A DNA stretch of 31,025 nucleotides from assembly GCA_045533115.1 (NCBI GenBank), contig JAZSHF010000018.1, positions 1 to 31,025 of the forward strand, in the 5' to 3' direction. Every line of letters begins with the position of its first letter. Positions within the stretch are counted from its first letter, which is position 1. The translations under genes were made by a program, and so were the position numbers. Below, in pieces: positions 22,212 through 28,227 of this stretch. Below the pieces are notes generated by a model that was given only the letters and a program-made list of their open reading frames with translations, searched no databases and was not told where the DNA came from. The DNA is from Colimorpha_A sp045533115. Lineage in GTDB: Bacteria; Bacillota; Clostridia; Oscillospirales; CAG-272.

Positions 22212-22867
22212 TTTTTGCTTTCCGCTAACCTCTTGAAGCTTTCAAAATCGGTTATTATTCCCTCGGCACCCTTTTCAAGAAGAAGCTCGGCAGGTCTGTA
22301 TCCCCAGCTTACGCCGAAGGGGTGCATTCCGGCGTTTAACGCCGTTTCCATATCGACGTCGGAGTCGCCGATAAACGCGACCTCGTCGGGCTTGGCACCG
22401 AGTATGCCCGCAACGTAATACGCGCCGTCGGGAGCGGGCTTGTGAGGAATATATGTTCCGCCGCCGAGAACGACGTCAAAAACGTCGGGGAAGAGTGCCT
22501 CAACAATCCGCTTCGCGCATTGGTCGTGCTTGTTTGAGTAGACCGCCATCTTCGCGCCTTTTTCCTTGCAGTAGCTCAGGATATCATTTACGTATTTATA
22601 CGGCTCGGTGTAAACGAGGCAGTTTTTATCGTAAATTTCAAGATAGTAATCAATGACCTCGTTTATGAATTTCTCATCTTGTTCTACGTTATCGGGTAAC
22701 GCTCTGCGTACAAATTCTCTCGTTCCGAGGTTTATCGACGATAGCACCTTCGCGTCGTCAATGGGAGAGAAGCCGTATTTTTCAAAGGTGAGGTTCATCG
22801 AATTGCGGAGATCCCCGATGGTATATGCAAGGGTGCCGTCGAGGTCGAAAATAAAATACTTAAACAT
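22208..22867 (-). CDS. HAD-family phosphatase, phosphoglycolate phosphatase-like
   Basis: 219 residues. Motif I is FDLDGTLA (8-15), motif II VYSNKHD (about 108-115), motif III has K in PHKPAPDG, and motif IV is GDSDVDMETA. The helical cap between motifs I and II is that of the Gph/PGP branch. Substrates of this branch include 2-phosphoglycolate and other small phosphates; which one cannot be told. ATG at 22867 follows the zeta-like gene by 10 bp. It ends in a 4-bp overlap with the anchored repeat protein. Confidence 0.85.
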   Translation of the reverse strand: MFKYFIFDLDGTLAYTIGDLRNSMNLTFEKYGFSPIDDAKVLSSINLGTREFVRRALPDNVEQDEKFINEVIDYYLEIYDKNCLVYTEPYKYVNDILSYCKEKGAKMAVYSNKHDQCAKRIVEALFPDVFDVVLGGGTYIPHKPAPDGAYYVAGILGAKPDEVAFIGDSDVDMETALNAGMHPFGVSWGYRPAELLLEKGAEGIITDFESFKRLAESKK

Positions 22868-22877
22868 TTTTATCCTT

Positions 22878-23459
22878 TCAGTCGGGAAGCTCGTCGATAA
22901 GGTCTATAAACCAATAAGGAAGGTCGGAATCGCAGTCGACGAGCCGCTTGTTTTCAAGAATTGCTATCTGTCGGAACTTCACCGTATTGTCAAAAAGAAT
23001 GGCGTTATCGCAAAGCGGAAGCACCTGACGGAGATTTCCGTTCAGCTGAGCGTAGCGCCGTATAATGAACTCGTCTGCGATGCCGTGACCGCCGTTTGCC
23101 ATACGGAGATGAACTCGCTCAAGGGCGACGCTGAGTCGGTCGATGCCGACGAAATAAAGGGAAACGGTAAAGCCCTTTTCCCTTGCGGCGTTGATCTGCC
23201 GGACGATTGCGGCACCGGGAAGCGTCGTTTCAAGATGGAATGATACGCCCTTTTCGATATTTTCACTTATCATCGCCATTGCGGTCCGCCCCGCCTGTAT
23301 CTGCGCCTTCGGGTCGCGCCAATCGCCTTGCTCTATGGCAAGCTCGTCGATATTTATTCTCGCGCCGAGATCCTTGTCGGTTTCCTTAAGCACGCGGTAG
23401 AGCGAGGTCTTGCCCGCACCGTTTATTCCCGCGATTATCGTGAAGGTCTTTTCGCTCAC
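22878..23459 (-). CDS. Zeta-toxin-like P-loop kinase
   Basis: 193 residues from a GTG start whose G-T-G-A overlaps the TGA of the upstream mini-gene. Walker A is AGINGAGKT (9-17). NIDELA supplies the catalytic Asp, SFHLETTLPG the usual Glu and Thr, and RVHLRMANGGHG with DEFIIRRY the arginines of the lid. This is the COG4185/zeta-like branch. True zeta toxins phosphorylate UDP-N-acetylglucosamine; for this chromosomal branch the substrate is not known. The upstream 56-residue gene is the natural candidate antitoxin. Confidence 0.8.
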   Translation of the reverse strand: MSEKTFTIIAGINGAGKTSLYRVLKETDKDLGARINIDELAIEQGDWRDPKAQIQAGRTAMAMISENIEKGVSFHLETTLPGAAIVRQINAAREKGFTVSLYFVGIDRLSVALERVHLRMANGGHGIADEFIIRRYAQLNGNLRQVLPLCDNAILFDNTVKFRQIAILENKRLVDCDSDLPYWFIDLIDELPD

Positions 23460-23626
23460 AGCAGCATTTCCCCCACGACCTTTTCCTGCGCGAGCTGAAG
23501 CTTCAGGTTAATAAGCGCGCGTAGAAATATCTTTTCTTCCCTGTCCTCGGAGAGGGACAGCTGATTTTCAAGATCGCTGACCGTCATATTCTTAAAAAGC
23601 CCGTATAAGTCTTCTTTGTTATCCAT
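23456..23626 (-). CDS. 56-residue partner of the zeta-like gene
   Basis: ATG at 23626-23624, TGA at 23458-23456; AAAGGAA lies upstream. It begins MDNKEDLYGLFKNMTVSDLE, continues NQLSLSEDREEKIFLRALIN and ends LKLQLAQEKVVGEMLL. It is acidic and almost wholly helical, with no DNA-binding motif. The 4-bp stop/start overlap with the zeta-like kinase implies coupled translation, the usual order for antitoxin then toxin. Whether it neutralises the kinase is inference. Confidence 0.75.
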   Translation of the reverse strand: MDNKEDLYGLFKNMTVSDLENQLSLSEDREEKIFLRALINLKLQLAQEKVVGEMLL

Positions 23627-23645
23627 AGCGGTTCCTTTCAGTATA

Positions 23646-23670
23646 AAAGGCGGCTCAAAGAGCCTCCTTT
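23646..23670 (-). terminator. Terminator of the pyrophosphokinase gene
   Basis: On the minus strand AAAGG-A-GGCTC-TTT-GAGCC-G-CCTTT forms a 10-bp stem with one mismatch and a 3-base loop, running into TTTTATAC. It lies 13 bp after the prs stop and separates it from the toxin-like unit. Confidence 0.85.
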
Positions 23671-23682
23671 ATTACGCCTTGA

Positions 23683-24792
23683 TTATGACTTTACTTTTTC
23701 GATAAGTGCCTTGATTCTCTCGGCGGGCTTGAGAAGATGGCTTATCGTCTTGTCGCGGTTGAGAGTGTCAATAATAAGCGCGACATATTTTCCGAGGTCG
23801 ACCTCGGTGTACCATTCGCGCGAAAGAAGCTCGGGTGAGCGGTAGATAAGGTTCGTCGTAAAGATTTTTGTTATCCAGCCGTCAGCGTACGCCTTGTCGA
23901 TAGCGTCGAAGCCCTCGCAGAAAAGTCCGAAGGTCGCAAATGCGAAAATTCTGTTCGCTCCGCGTTCCTTGAGGCTCTTTGCAACGTCGAGGATCGACTG
24001 TCCCGAGGAGATGATATCGTCAACGATGATAACGTCCTTGCCGGTGACGTCCTTGCCGAGGTATTCGTGAGCAACTATCGGGTTCTTTCCGTTAACTACG
24101 GTCGCATAGTCACGTCTCTTATAGAACATACCGAGGTCAAGAGAAAGGAGCGATGAATAGTACATACTTCTTGTCATTCCGCCCTCGTCGGGGGAGATTA
24201 CAGTAAGATGATCCTTGTCAAGCTTAACGTCGGGAAGAGTCTTTACGAGTGCCTTTATCATCTGATAAGTCGGCTGAACGTTGTCGAATCCTATAAGCGG
24301 AACGGCGTTCTGTATACCGATATTATGTACGTCGAAGGTAACAATATTCGTAACGCCCATGTTTTCAAGCTCCTGAAGAGCTACTGCACAGTCAAGCGAC
24401 TCTCTTACGTGACGCTTGTCCTGACGGCTTTCGTAAAGCATAGGAAGGAACACGGTAATTCTTCTTGCCTTACCTGCAATTGCGTTGATAACGCGCTTGA
24501 GGTCAGCAAAATGATCGTCGGGGCTCATCGGGAATTCCTTGCCGTACATCTTGTAGGTAACGCCGTAGTTATAAACGTCGGCAATAATATAGATGTCGCG
24601 TCCTCTGAAGGATTCGTGAAGAACTGCCTTGCCTTCACCGTTTGCAAATCTCTTGCACTCGGGCTTTACAACGAAGGTATCGCATATATCCATTCCTCTC
24701 CACTCGCGAAGATATCCGTCGACCTCATCAACGAATTTCTCGCAGCCGGGCATACATATTACCGCAAGCTCACCGTAGTAATTATTATCCAT
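23683..24792 (-). CDS. prs: Ribose-phosphate pyrophosphokinase
   Basis: 369 residues from the ATG at 24792. It makes PRPP from ribose 5-phosphate and ATP for nucleotide, His and Trp synthesis. Visible features are RFANGEGKAVLHES, FLPMLYESRQDKRHVRESLD, ISPDEGGMTRSMYY, FYKRRDYATVVNGK, and the PRPP loop DVIIVDDIISSGQS. It belongs to the longer clostridial form. The frame is open to 24882, but the promoter -10 box lies at 24878-24873, which excludes that start. An ATG at 24852 lacks a ribosome-binding site. The chosen start matches where the fold begins, but its AAGGAG is 33 bases away with a hairpin between. Confidence 0.92.
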   Translation of the reverse strand: MDNNYYGELAVICMPGCEKFVDEVDGYLREWRGMDICDTFVVKPECKRFANGEGKAVLHESFRGRDIYIIADVYNYGVTYKMYGKEFPMSPDDHFADLKRVINAIAGKARRITVFLPMLYESRQDKRHVRESLDCAVALQELENMGVTNIVTFDVHNIGIQNAVPLIGFDNVQPTYQMIKALVKTLPDVKLDKDHLTVISPDEGGMTRSMYYSSLLSLDLGMFYKRRDYATVVNGKNPIVAHEYLGKDVTGKDVIIVDDIISSGQSILDVAKSLKERGANRIFAFATFGLFCEGFDAIDKAYADGWITKIFTTNLIYRSPELLSREWYTEVDLGKYVALIIDTLNRDKTISHLLKPAERIKALIEKVKS

Positions 24793-24804
24793 TTTGCTTT
24801 TTTT

Positions 24805-24831
24805 GTCTGCCAAAAAAGGCAGACGCTCCTT
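24805..24831 (-). promoter_or_regulatory. Leader hairpin between ribosome-binding site and start of prs
   Basis: Minus-strand AAGGAG (24831-24826) is followed by GTCTGCC-TTTTTT-GGCAGAC (24824-24805), then 12 bases and the ATG. Folding the hairpin cuts the spacing from 33 to about 13 bases. The T loop could instead pair with the following A-run. Confidence 0.5.
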
Positions 24832-24872
24832 CCCGCACTGTTCTTGACTCATAAAGTCACACTGATACTGAT

Positions 24873-24901
24873 ATTGTACCATACTTCAATAAAGTAATCA
24901 A
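24873..24901 (-). promoter_or_regulatory. Promoter of prs
   Basis: Minus-strand TTGATT (24901-24896), a 17-base spacer and TACAAT (24878-24873). Transcription would start near 24866, giving a leader of about 74 bases to the chosen start. Confidence 0.7.
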
Positions 24902-25052
24902 GTATATTTTTGACAGAATTGCTTATTTAACGACAAAATTTATTTTCCGAAATGAGAAAAAATTGCTTGTTATAAAAAAGCTCCTAAAAGCCACAATAAA
25001 GACAGCCGCAAAAAAGCGGCTTGAAATAAAAAAGGAACGGCAGAGCGGAAAA

Positions 25053-26096
25053 ATGGCAGTAAAAAAACCGTATGGCGGCAGATGTGTCCGAGCGCTTTCG
25101 GCGGCGCTTATCGTCTGCACGTTGCTACTATCAGTCTGCGTTATATCGGTTTCGGCTTCCACCGCGACCGACGTAGCGGAAAGGCGTCTTTGCGTCGGGG
25201 GATTTGCCTTCGGCGTGCGCTTCGGCACCTCTGGCGTGCTTGTCACCGACACGCCGAGCGTAATATCGGACGGCAAAAAAGTGACGCCGTCGCTTGACGC
25301 GGGAATTATGGTCAAGGATATTATAATGAAGGTGAACGGAACCGAAACGAATACCGCCGAATCGGTATCAACGCTTATCGAAAAATGTGGCGGAGAGGCA
25401 GAGATAACGGTAAAACGCGGTGAAAATGAAATATCGGTTAAGGTAAAACCCGTCAAAGAGGACGTAACGGGGGCATACCGCGCAGGGCTTAAATTGAAGG
25501 ACAGTATGGCGGGCATAGGAACCGTCACTTACGTCGACCCACAAACGGGGGAGTTTGGAGGCCTGGGACACGGTATTTGCGATCCCGAAACGGGAGTTCT
25601 TATGCCGCTTCGGAGCGGCTCGTCAATCAAGGTCGAGATAGGCGGAGTCATTAAAGGAAAAAGCGGAAAACCCGGGGAAATAAAGGGCTACTTTCTCTCG
25701 GAGCGGACAGGTAACGTGAAGAGCAATACCGTCTGCGGTGTTTTCGGATATTTCTCATCTCTTCCCTCACTCGGCGAGGCACTTCCCGTTGCCACGCGTG
25801 ACGAAATAAAGGAAGGCAAGGCGACGGTCTATTCAACGCTCGGTGAGGACGGCGTAAAGGAATACGAGATCGAGATTTCCAAGATAGACCGGAGAAGCAC
25901 CGATAACAAAAGCTTTGTTATCACAGTAACTGATCCCGCGCTTAAAGAACGAAGCGGCGGAATCGTTCAGGGAATGTCGGGATCACCCATCGTGCAGGAC
26001 GGTAAGCTCGTCGGCGCCGTCACACACGTTCTGATTTCCGATCCCGCTCGCGGCTACGGTGTATTTATCGAAAATATGCTGAACGCGGCAGAGTAA
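25053..26096 (+). CDS. spoIVB: SpoIVB serine peptidase (S55)
   Basis: 347 residues. A hydrophobic anchor lies at about 14-34 and a PDZ domain at about 60-130 (GVLVTDTP, AGIMVKDIIMKVNG). The S55 peptidase domain has H173 in GLGHGI, D294 in ITVTDP and S309 in GMSGSPIV, then GAVTHVLISDPARGYGVFIE. In Bacillus subtilis SpoIVB is secreted from the forespore and cleaves SpoIVFA, releasing pro-sigma-K processing. I chose ATG 25053, which has an AAGGA about 16 bases upstream. The frame is also open from a TTG at 24963, which has no ribosome-binding site. It is divergent from prs and sits alone. Confidence 0.92.
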   Translation: MAVKKPYGGRCVRALSAALIVCTLLLSVCVISVSASTATDVAERRLCVGGFAFGVRFGTSGVLVTDTPSVISDGKKVTPSLDAGIMVKDIIMKVNGTETNTAESVSTLIEKCGGEAEITVKRGENEISVKVKPVKEDVTGAYRAGLKLKDSMAGIGTVTYVDPQTGEFGGLGHGICDPETGVLMPLRSGSSIKVEIGGVIKGKSGKPGEIKGYFLSERTGNVKSNTVCGVFGYFSSLPSLGEALPVATRDEIKEGKATVYSTLGEDGVKEYEIEISKIDRRSTDNKSFVITVTDPALKERSGGIVQGMSGSPIVQDGKLVGAVTHVLISDPARGYGVFIENMLNAAE

Positions 26097-26100
26097 AGGA

Positions 26101-26133
26101 AAAGGCAATACCGCCATCGGCGGTATTGCCTTT
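26101..26133. terminator. Bidirectional terminator between spoIVB and an XRE gene
   Basis: AAAGGCAATACCGCC (26101-26115), loop ATC, GGCGGTATTGCCTTT (26119-26133), perfect over 15 bp. It serves spoIVB on the plus strand and the convergent regulator on the minus strand. Confidence 0.92.
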
Positions 26134-26135
26134 AA

Positions 26136-26378
26136 TCATTCAAGTCCCAAAAGCCAATTCACGGAAACCTTCAAGATGCGAGCAATCTCACGCAATTCAT
26201 AGTCTGCAACGAATCGTGTCCCAATCTCAATTCTCGAAATACTGTCGCGCTCAATAATTATTCCGGCGACTTGTAACTGTGCGGCAAGATCGCTCTGCGT
26301 CAGGGGATGCTTGCACCTCGCTTCGTGTATTCTGTCACCGCAAATATTTTTCTTTCCGTTATAATCGTAAATCTTCAC
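26136..26378 (-). CDS. XRE-family regulator
   Basis: 80 residues from a GTG at 26378, chosen because GGGGG lies a few bases upstream and the family begins (M)KIYDYNGKKNICGDRI. An ATG further up at 26405 is less likely. The helix-turn-helix is LTQSDLAAQLQVAGIIIERDSISRIE, followed by FVADYELREIARILKVSVNWLLG. The inserted GIIIERD between the helices is typical of this clostridial subgroup. A 10-bp palindrome 20 bp upstream is a probable autoregulatory operator. Confidence 0.82.
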   Translation of the reverse strand: MKIYDYNGKKNICGDRIHEARCKHPLTQSDLAAQLQVAGIIIERDSISRIEIGTRFVADYELREIARILKVSVNWLLGLE

Positions 26379-26397
26379 AATAGCCCCCAAATTAGAT

Positions 26398-26422
26398 AAA
26401 GTCAAGAATTTATCTTGACTTT
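26398..26422. promoter_or_regulatory. Palindromic operator upstream of the XRE gene
   Basis: AAAGTCAAGA-ATTTA-TCTTGACTTT, perfect 10-bp arms. Each arm contains a TTGACT -35 box facing outward. Confidence 0.6.
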
Positions 26423-26443
26423 AACATTATTTGAGTTTATAAT
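26415..26443 (+). promoter_or_regulatory. Near-consensus plus-strand promoter without an obvious gene
   Basis: TTGACT (26415-26420), a 17-base spacer and TATAAT (26438-26443). Downstream there is no plus-strand gene before 26843, only two hairpins (26478-26499, 26507-26522). It may express a small RNA antisense to the end of the next regulator gene. Confidence 0.5.
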
Positions 26444-26477
26444 TGTGTTAAAGATAAGAATTTATGCGAATAATAAA

Positions 26478-26499
26478 AGCCGATACGTTCATATCGGCT
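26478..26499 (-). terminator. Terminator of the second XRE gene
   Basis: Minus strand AGCCGATA-TGAACG-TATCGGCT followed by TTTATTATT. It lies 32 bp after the stop of the gene ending at 26531. Confidence 0.7.
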
Positions 26500-26530
26500 C
26501 TTACTGAACTGATTTTTCAGTTACGGGAGA

Positions 26531-26734
26531 TCAGTCCTCTGCGTATTCAATAATATCGCTGATATCGCATTCAAGAGCTTGACATATACGGTCTAAAATA
26601 TAGCTGTCGTAACGAACAACGCGATTTTTATAATAGCGGTCTATTGTCTGAAATTTTACGTCAGTACGCTTTGCCAGCTCATAACGCGTAATACCGCATT
26701 TATCCAAATATTTATCAATAGTTAGTCGCACCAT
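26531..26734 (-). CDS. Small Cro/CI-type regulator
   Basis: 67 residues, starting MVRLTIDKYLDKCGITRYEL. The ATG at 26734 is chosen because GGGAGGG lies just upstream; the frame is open 17 codons further but without a ribosome-binding site. The helix-turn-helix is ITRYELAKRTDVKFQTIDRYYKN, followed by YDSYILDRICQALECDISDIIEY, a standard XRE repressor scaffold with no extra domain. It is divergent from the SLOG gene across a 108-bp gap with duplicated GTATATAC palindromes, so it probably represses that gene and itself. Confidence 0.82.
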   Translation of the reverse strand: MVRLTIDKYLDKCGITRYELAKRTDVKFQTIDRYYKNRVVRYDSYILDRICQALECDISDIIEYAED

Positions 26735-26778
26735 AAATATCCCTCCCTTGATATATATTCTAAAGAATACACACATAA

Positions 26779-26822
26779 TTGACAATTTATCTATATCGGT
26801 ATATACTTATATAGGTATATAC
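26779..26822 (+). promoter_or_regulatory. Promoter and twin operators of the SLOG gene
   Basis: TTGACA (26779-26784), a 17-base spacer and TATACT (26802-26807). GGTATATAC occurs at 26798-26806 and 26814-26822, 16 bp apart; its core GTATATAC is self-complementary. One copy covers the -10 box and the other the start region, the usual place for a repressor. Confidence 0.7.
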
Positions 26823-26842
26823 AAAAAGAGAGGTTTTATTTA

Positions 26843-27172
26843 ATGAAATTACTTATAATCGGCTCGCGAAGTATCACGGATTTCGACTTATCACCTTACA
26901 TTACGGCGGACGTTGATACTGTCATAAGCGGCGGCGCAAACGGGATAGACAGTTTGGCGGAAAAATATGCAGATGAACACCGCATTTCCAAATACATAAT
27001 TCGCCCGCGCTACGATCTTTACGGTCGTGCGGCGCCACTCAGACGCAACGAGGGAATGATAGATATGTCCGATGCCGTGCTTGTAATATGGGACGGTCAT
27101 TCAAAAGGAAGACAGTACAGTCTTAAATATGCCAAGAAAAAGGATAAGCCCGTAAAGCTTGTTCAACTATAA
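26843..27172 (+). CDS. SLOG-domain (DUF2493/YspA-like) nucleotide-binding protein
   Basis: 109 residues. It opens with the Rossmann motif KLLIIGSRSITDF and carries VISGGANGIDSLAEKYADEH and PLRRNEGMIDMSDAVLVIWDG, ending SKGRQYSLKYAKKKDKPVKL. These are the sugar/nucleotide-binding loops of the SLOG superfamily, linked to NAD-derived or nucleotide ligands and often found in accessory or conflict loci. AGAGAGG precedes the ATG. The last codons are duplicated with the terminator 953 bp downstream. Ligand unknown. Confidence 0.83.
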   Translation: MKLLIIGSRSITDFDLSPYITADVDTVISGGANGIDSLAEKYADEHRISKYIIRPRYDLYGRAAPLRRNEGMIDMSDAVLVIWDGHSKGRQYSLKYAKKKDKPVKLVQL

Positions 27173-27214
27173 TAAACCCCTCGGCAAGCCAAACGGCTTG
27201 CCGAGGGGTTGTTT
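27154..27214 (+). repeat. 61-bp repeat, first copy
   Basis: Covers the last codons and stop of the SLOG gene plus its terminator, and is identical to 28107-28167. It ends one base before the doc stop codon. Weaker similarity continues for about 15 bp with a one-base gap. Confidence 0.9.
27175..27210. terminator. Bidirectional terminator of SLOG and doc genes
   Basis: AACCCCTCGGCAAGCC (27175-27190), loop AAAC, GGCTTGCCGAGGGGTT (27195-27210), perfect over 16 bp. A GTTTCTT tail follows on the plus strand and TTTATTATAG on the minus strand. Confidence 0.9.
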
Positions 27215-27215
27215 C

Positions 27216-27590
27216 TTATTGATTTTCAATTATCCAATCAAGAAGCTCCTGATATTTCATTTCTCCCGCCGCGACGGCAAGACCGACGCGGGCAACTTCT
27301 TCGTTCGTCGGACGAATCTTAATGCCGTTCGTTTCCAAGAATGTCAAAAGAACGTACATTCCGATTCTCTTGTTTCCGTCAACAAAAGCGTGATTTGAGA
27401 TGAGCGCATATCCAAGGCGAGCACCCTTTTCAACCTTCGTCGGATAAAGCTCCTGTCCGTCAAAGGTCGCAAACGCCGATTCAAGCGCGCTGTTAAGAAG
27501 CGCAATATCACGTACGTTCGGATCTCCGCCCGTTTCCTCGGTAATGAGCTTGTGTAAAAGCATAACTTTTTCGTCTGAAAACTTAATCAT
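27216..27590 (-). CDS. doc: Doc-type Fic toxin
   Basis: 124 residues, the usual Doc length. The Fic/Doc motif is NHAFVDGNKRIGMYVLLTFL (HxFxDGNKRxG), and the N-terminus has VMLLHKLITEETGG typical of death-on-curing proteins. P1 Doc phosphorylates EF-Tu and stops translation; the same activity is likely but not shown here. The ATG overlaps the phd stop in TAATG, so translation is coupled. The stop lies next to the shared terminator repeat. Confidence 0.9.
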   Translation of the reverse strand: MIKFSDEKVMLLHKLITEETGGDPNVRDIALLNSALESAFATFDGQELYPTKVEKGARLGYALISNHAFVDGNKRIGMYVLLTFLETNGIKIRPTNEEVARVGLAVAAGEMKYQELLDWIIENQ

Positions 27591-27832
27591 TATTTTGCAA
27601 GCTCCTCAAATGCAGGACGGTAAAGCTTCAATATGCGCGCGGCGATAAAATCTATCTTCTCGTCGTCAGTCATCTCAATGCTCGTGTCATTTTCTATATC
27701 GACCAATTTGTATTTCGGCTTGTTGTTCTTGAAAATATAAAGCTCGCCGTGCTTGTCTGCCATTTTTGCAACGCGGGAAAAATTCTGATTTGCTTCGGTT
27801 ATCGAAACGATCTTGTTCGTATTTATATTCAT
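27590..27832 (-). CDS. phd: Phd-type antitoxin
   Basis: 80 residues from ATG 27832, selected since AAAGGGG then lies 7 bases upstream; ATGs at 27838 and 27874 fit worse. NKIVSITEANQNFSRVAKMA and GELYIFKNNKPKYKLVDIE are the Phd/YefM N-terminal dimer and DNA-binding half; the acidic C-terminal tail should bind and block Doc. The promoter is a perfect consensus with an inverted repeat around it, matching autoregulation by Phd and conditional cooperativity known for the P1 pair. Confidence 0.88.
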   Translation of the reverse strand: MNINTNKIVSITEANQNFSRVAKMADKHGELYIFKNNKPKYKLVDIENDTSIEMTDDEKIDFIAARILKLYRPAFEELAK

Positions 27833-27863
27833 TTCCATGCCCCTTTCGTGTGGTTGTAATATT

Positions 27864-27908
27864 ATTATACTCATTTTTTAGGATATTGTCAACCTATAAT
27901 TTATCCTA
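27864..27908 (-). promoter_or_regulatory. Consensus promoter and operator of phd-doc
   Basis: Minus strand TTGACA (27892-27887), a 17-base spacer and TATAAT (27869-27864). TAGGATA (27879-27885) and TATCCTA (27902-27908) form a perfect inverted repeat flanking the -35 box. Confidence 0.8.
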
Positions 27909-28106
27909 TTTTATGAAAATTAAGGTAAAATTTTGTTATCTGTAACAGCACGAACGTGGGAGCATACGGCGGGAGCGCGTGGGGTTCCCCGAAGCGAGCT
28001 TGGCGAGCTTTGGGGGTTCCGAGCAAACCCCCAGCCCTGCAAAATCGTGGCGAAGCGTTTTAATGATTGCAATAGAGTGAGCGCGGGAGCAGCGGTGCGC
28101 CGAGGG
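27909..28106. other. GC-rich intergenic repeat-like DNA
   Basis: No supported gene, although frames are open on both strands. 27961-28020 is 68% GC (41 of 60), unlike its surroundings. It holds GCGAGCTT twice in tandem and an 8-bp hairpin TGGGGGTT/AACCCCCA (28011-28033). It directly precedes the second copy of the 61-bp repeat. Confidence 0.5.
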
Positions 28107-28167
28107 AAAGCTTGTTCAACTATAATAAACCCCTCGGCAAGCCAAACGGCTTGCCGAGGGGTTGTTT
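28107..28167 (+). repeat. 61-bp repeat, second copy
   Basis: Identical to 27154-27214, including the end of the SLOG reading frame and the 16-bp terminator stem, but without the rest of the gene. On the minus strand its hairpin may end the kdgK operon, whose last stop is 60 bp away. Confidence 0.9.
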
Positions 28168-28227
28168 TTAGTGTGATTTTCAAATTCTCCGCTAAGGATA
28201 TCACCCTATTATTCGCACGTTTATAAA

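Noticed and set aside
24208..24897. A 229-codon plus-strand frame opposite prs
   Set aside because: It is antisense to a certain enzyme gene and to its promoter, with no family resemblance.
27920..28226. Frames open on both strands across the GC-rich block
   Set aside because: They overlap each other, run through the terminator repeat, lack ribosome-binding sites and encode compositionally odd protein.
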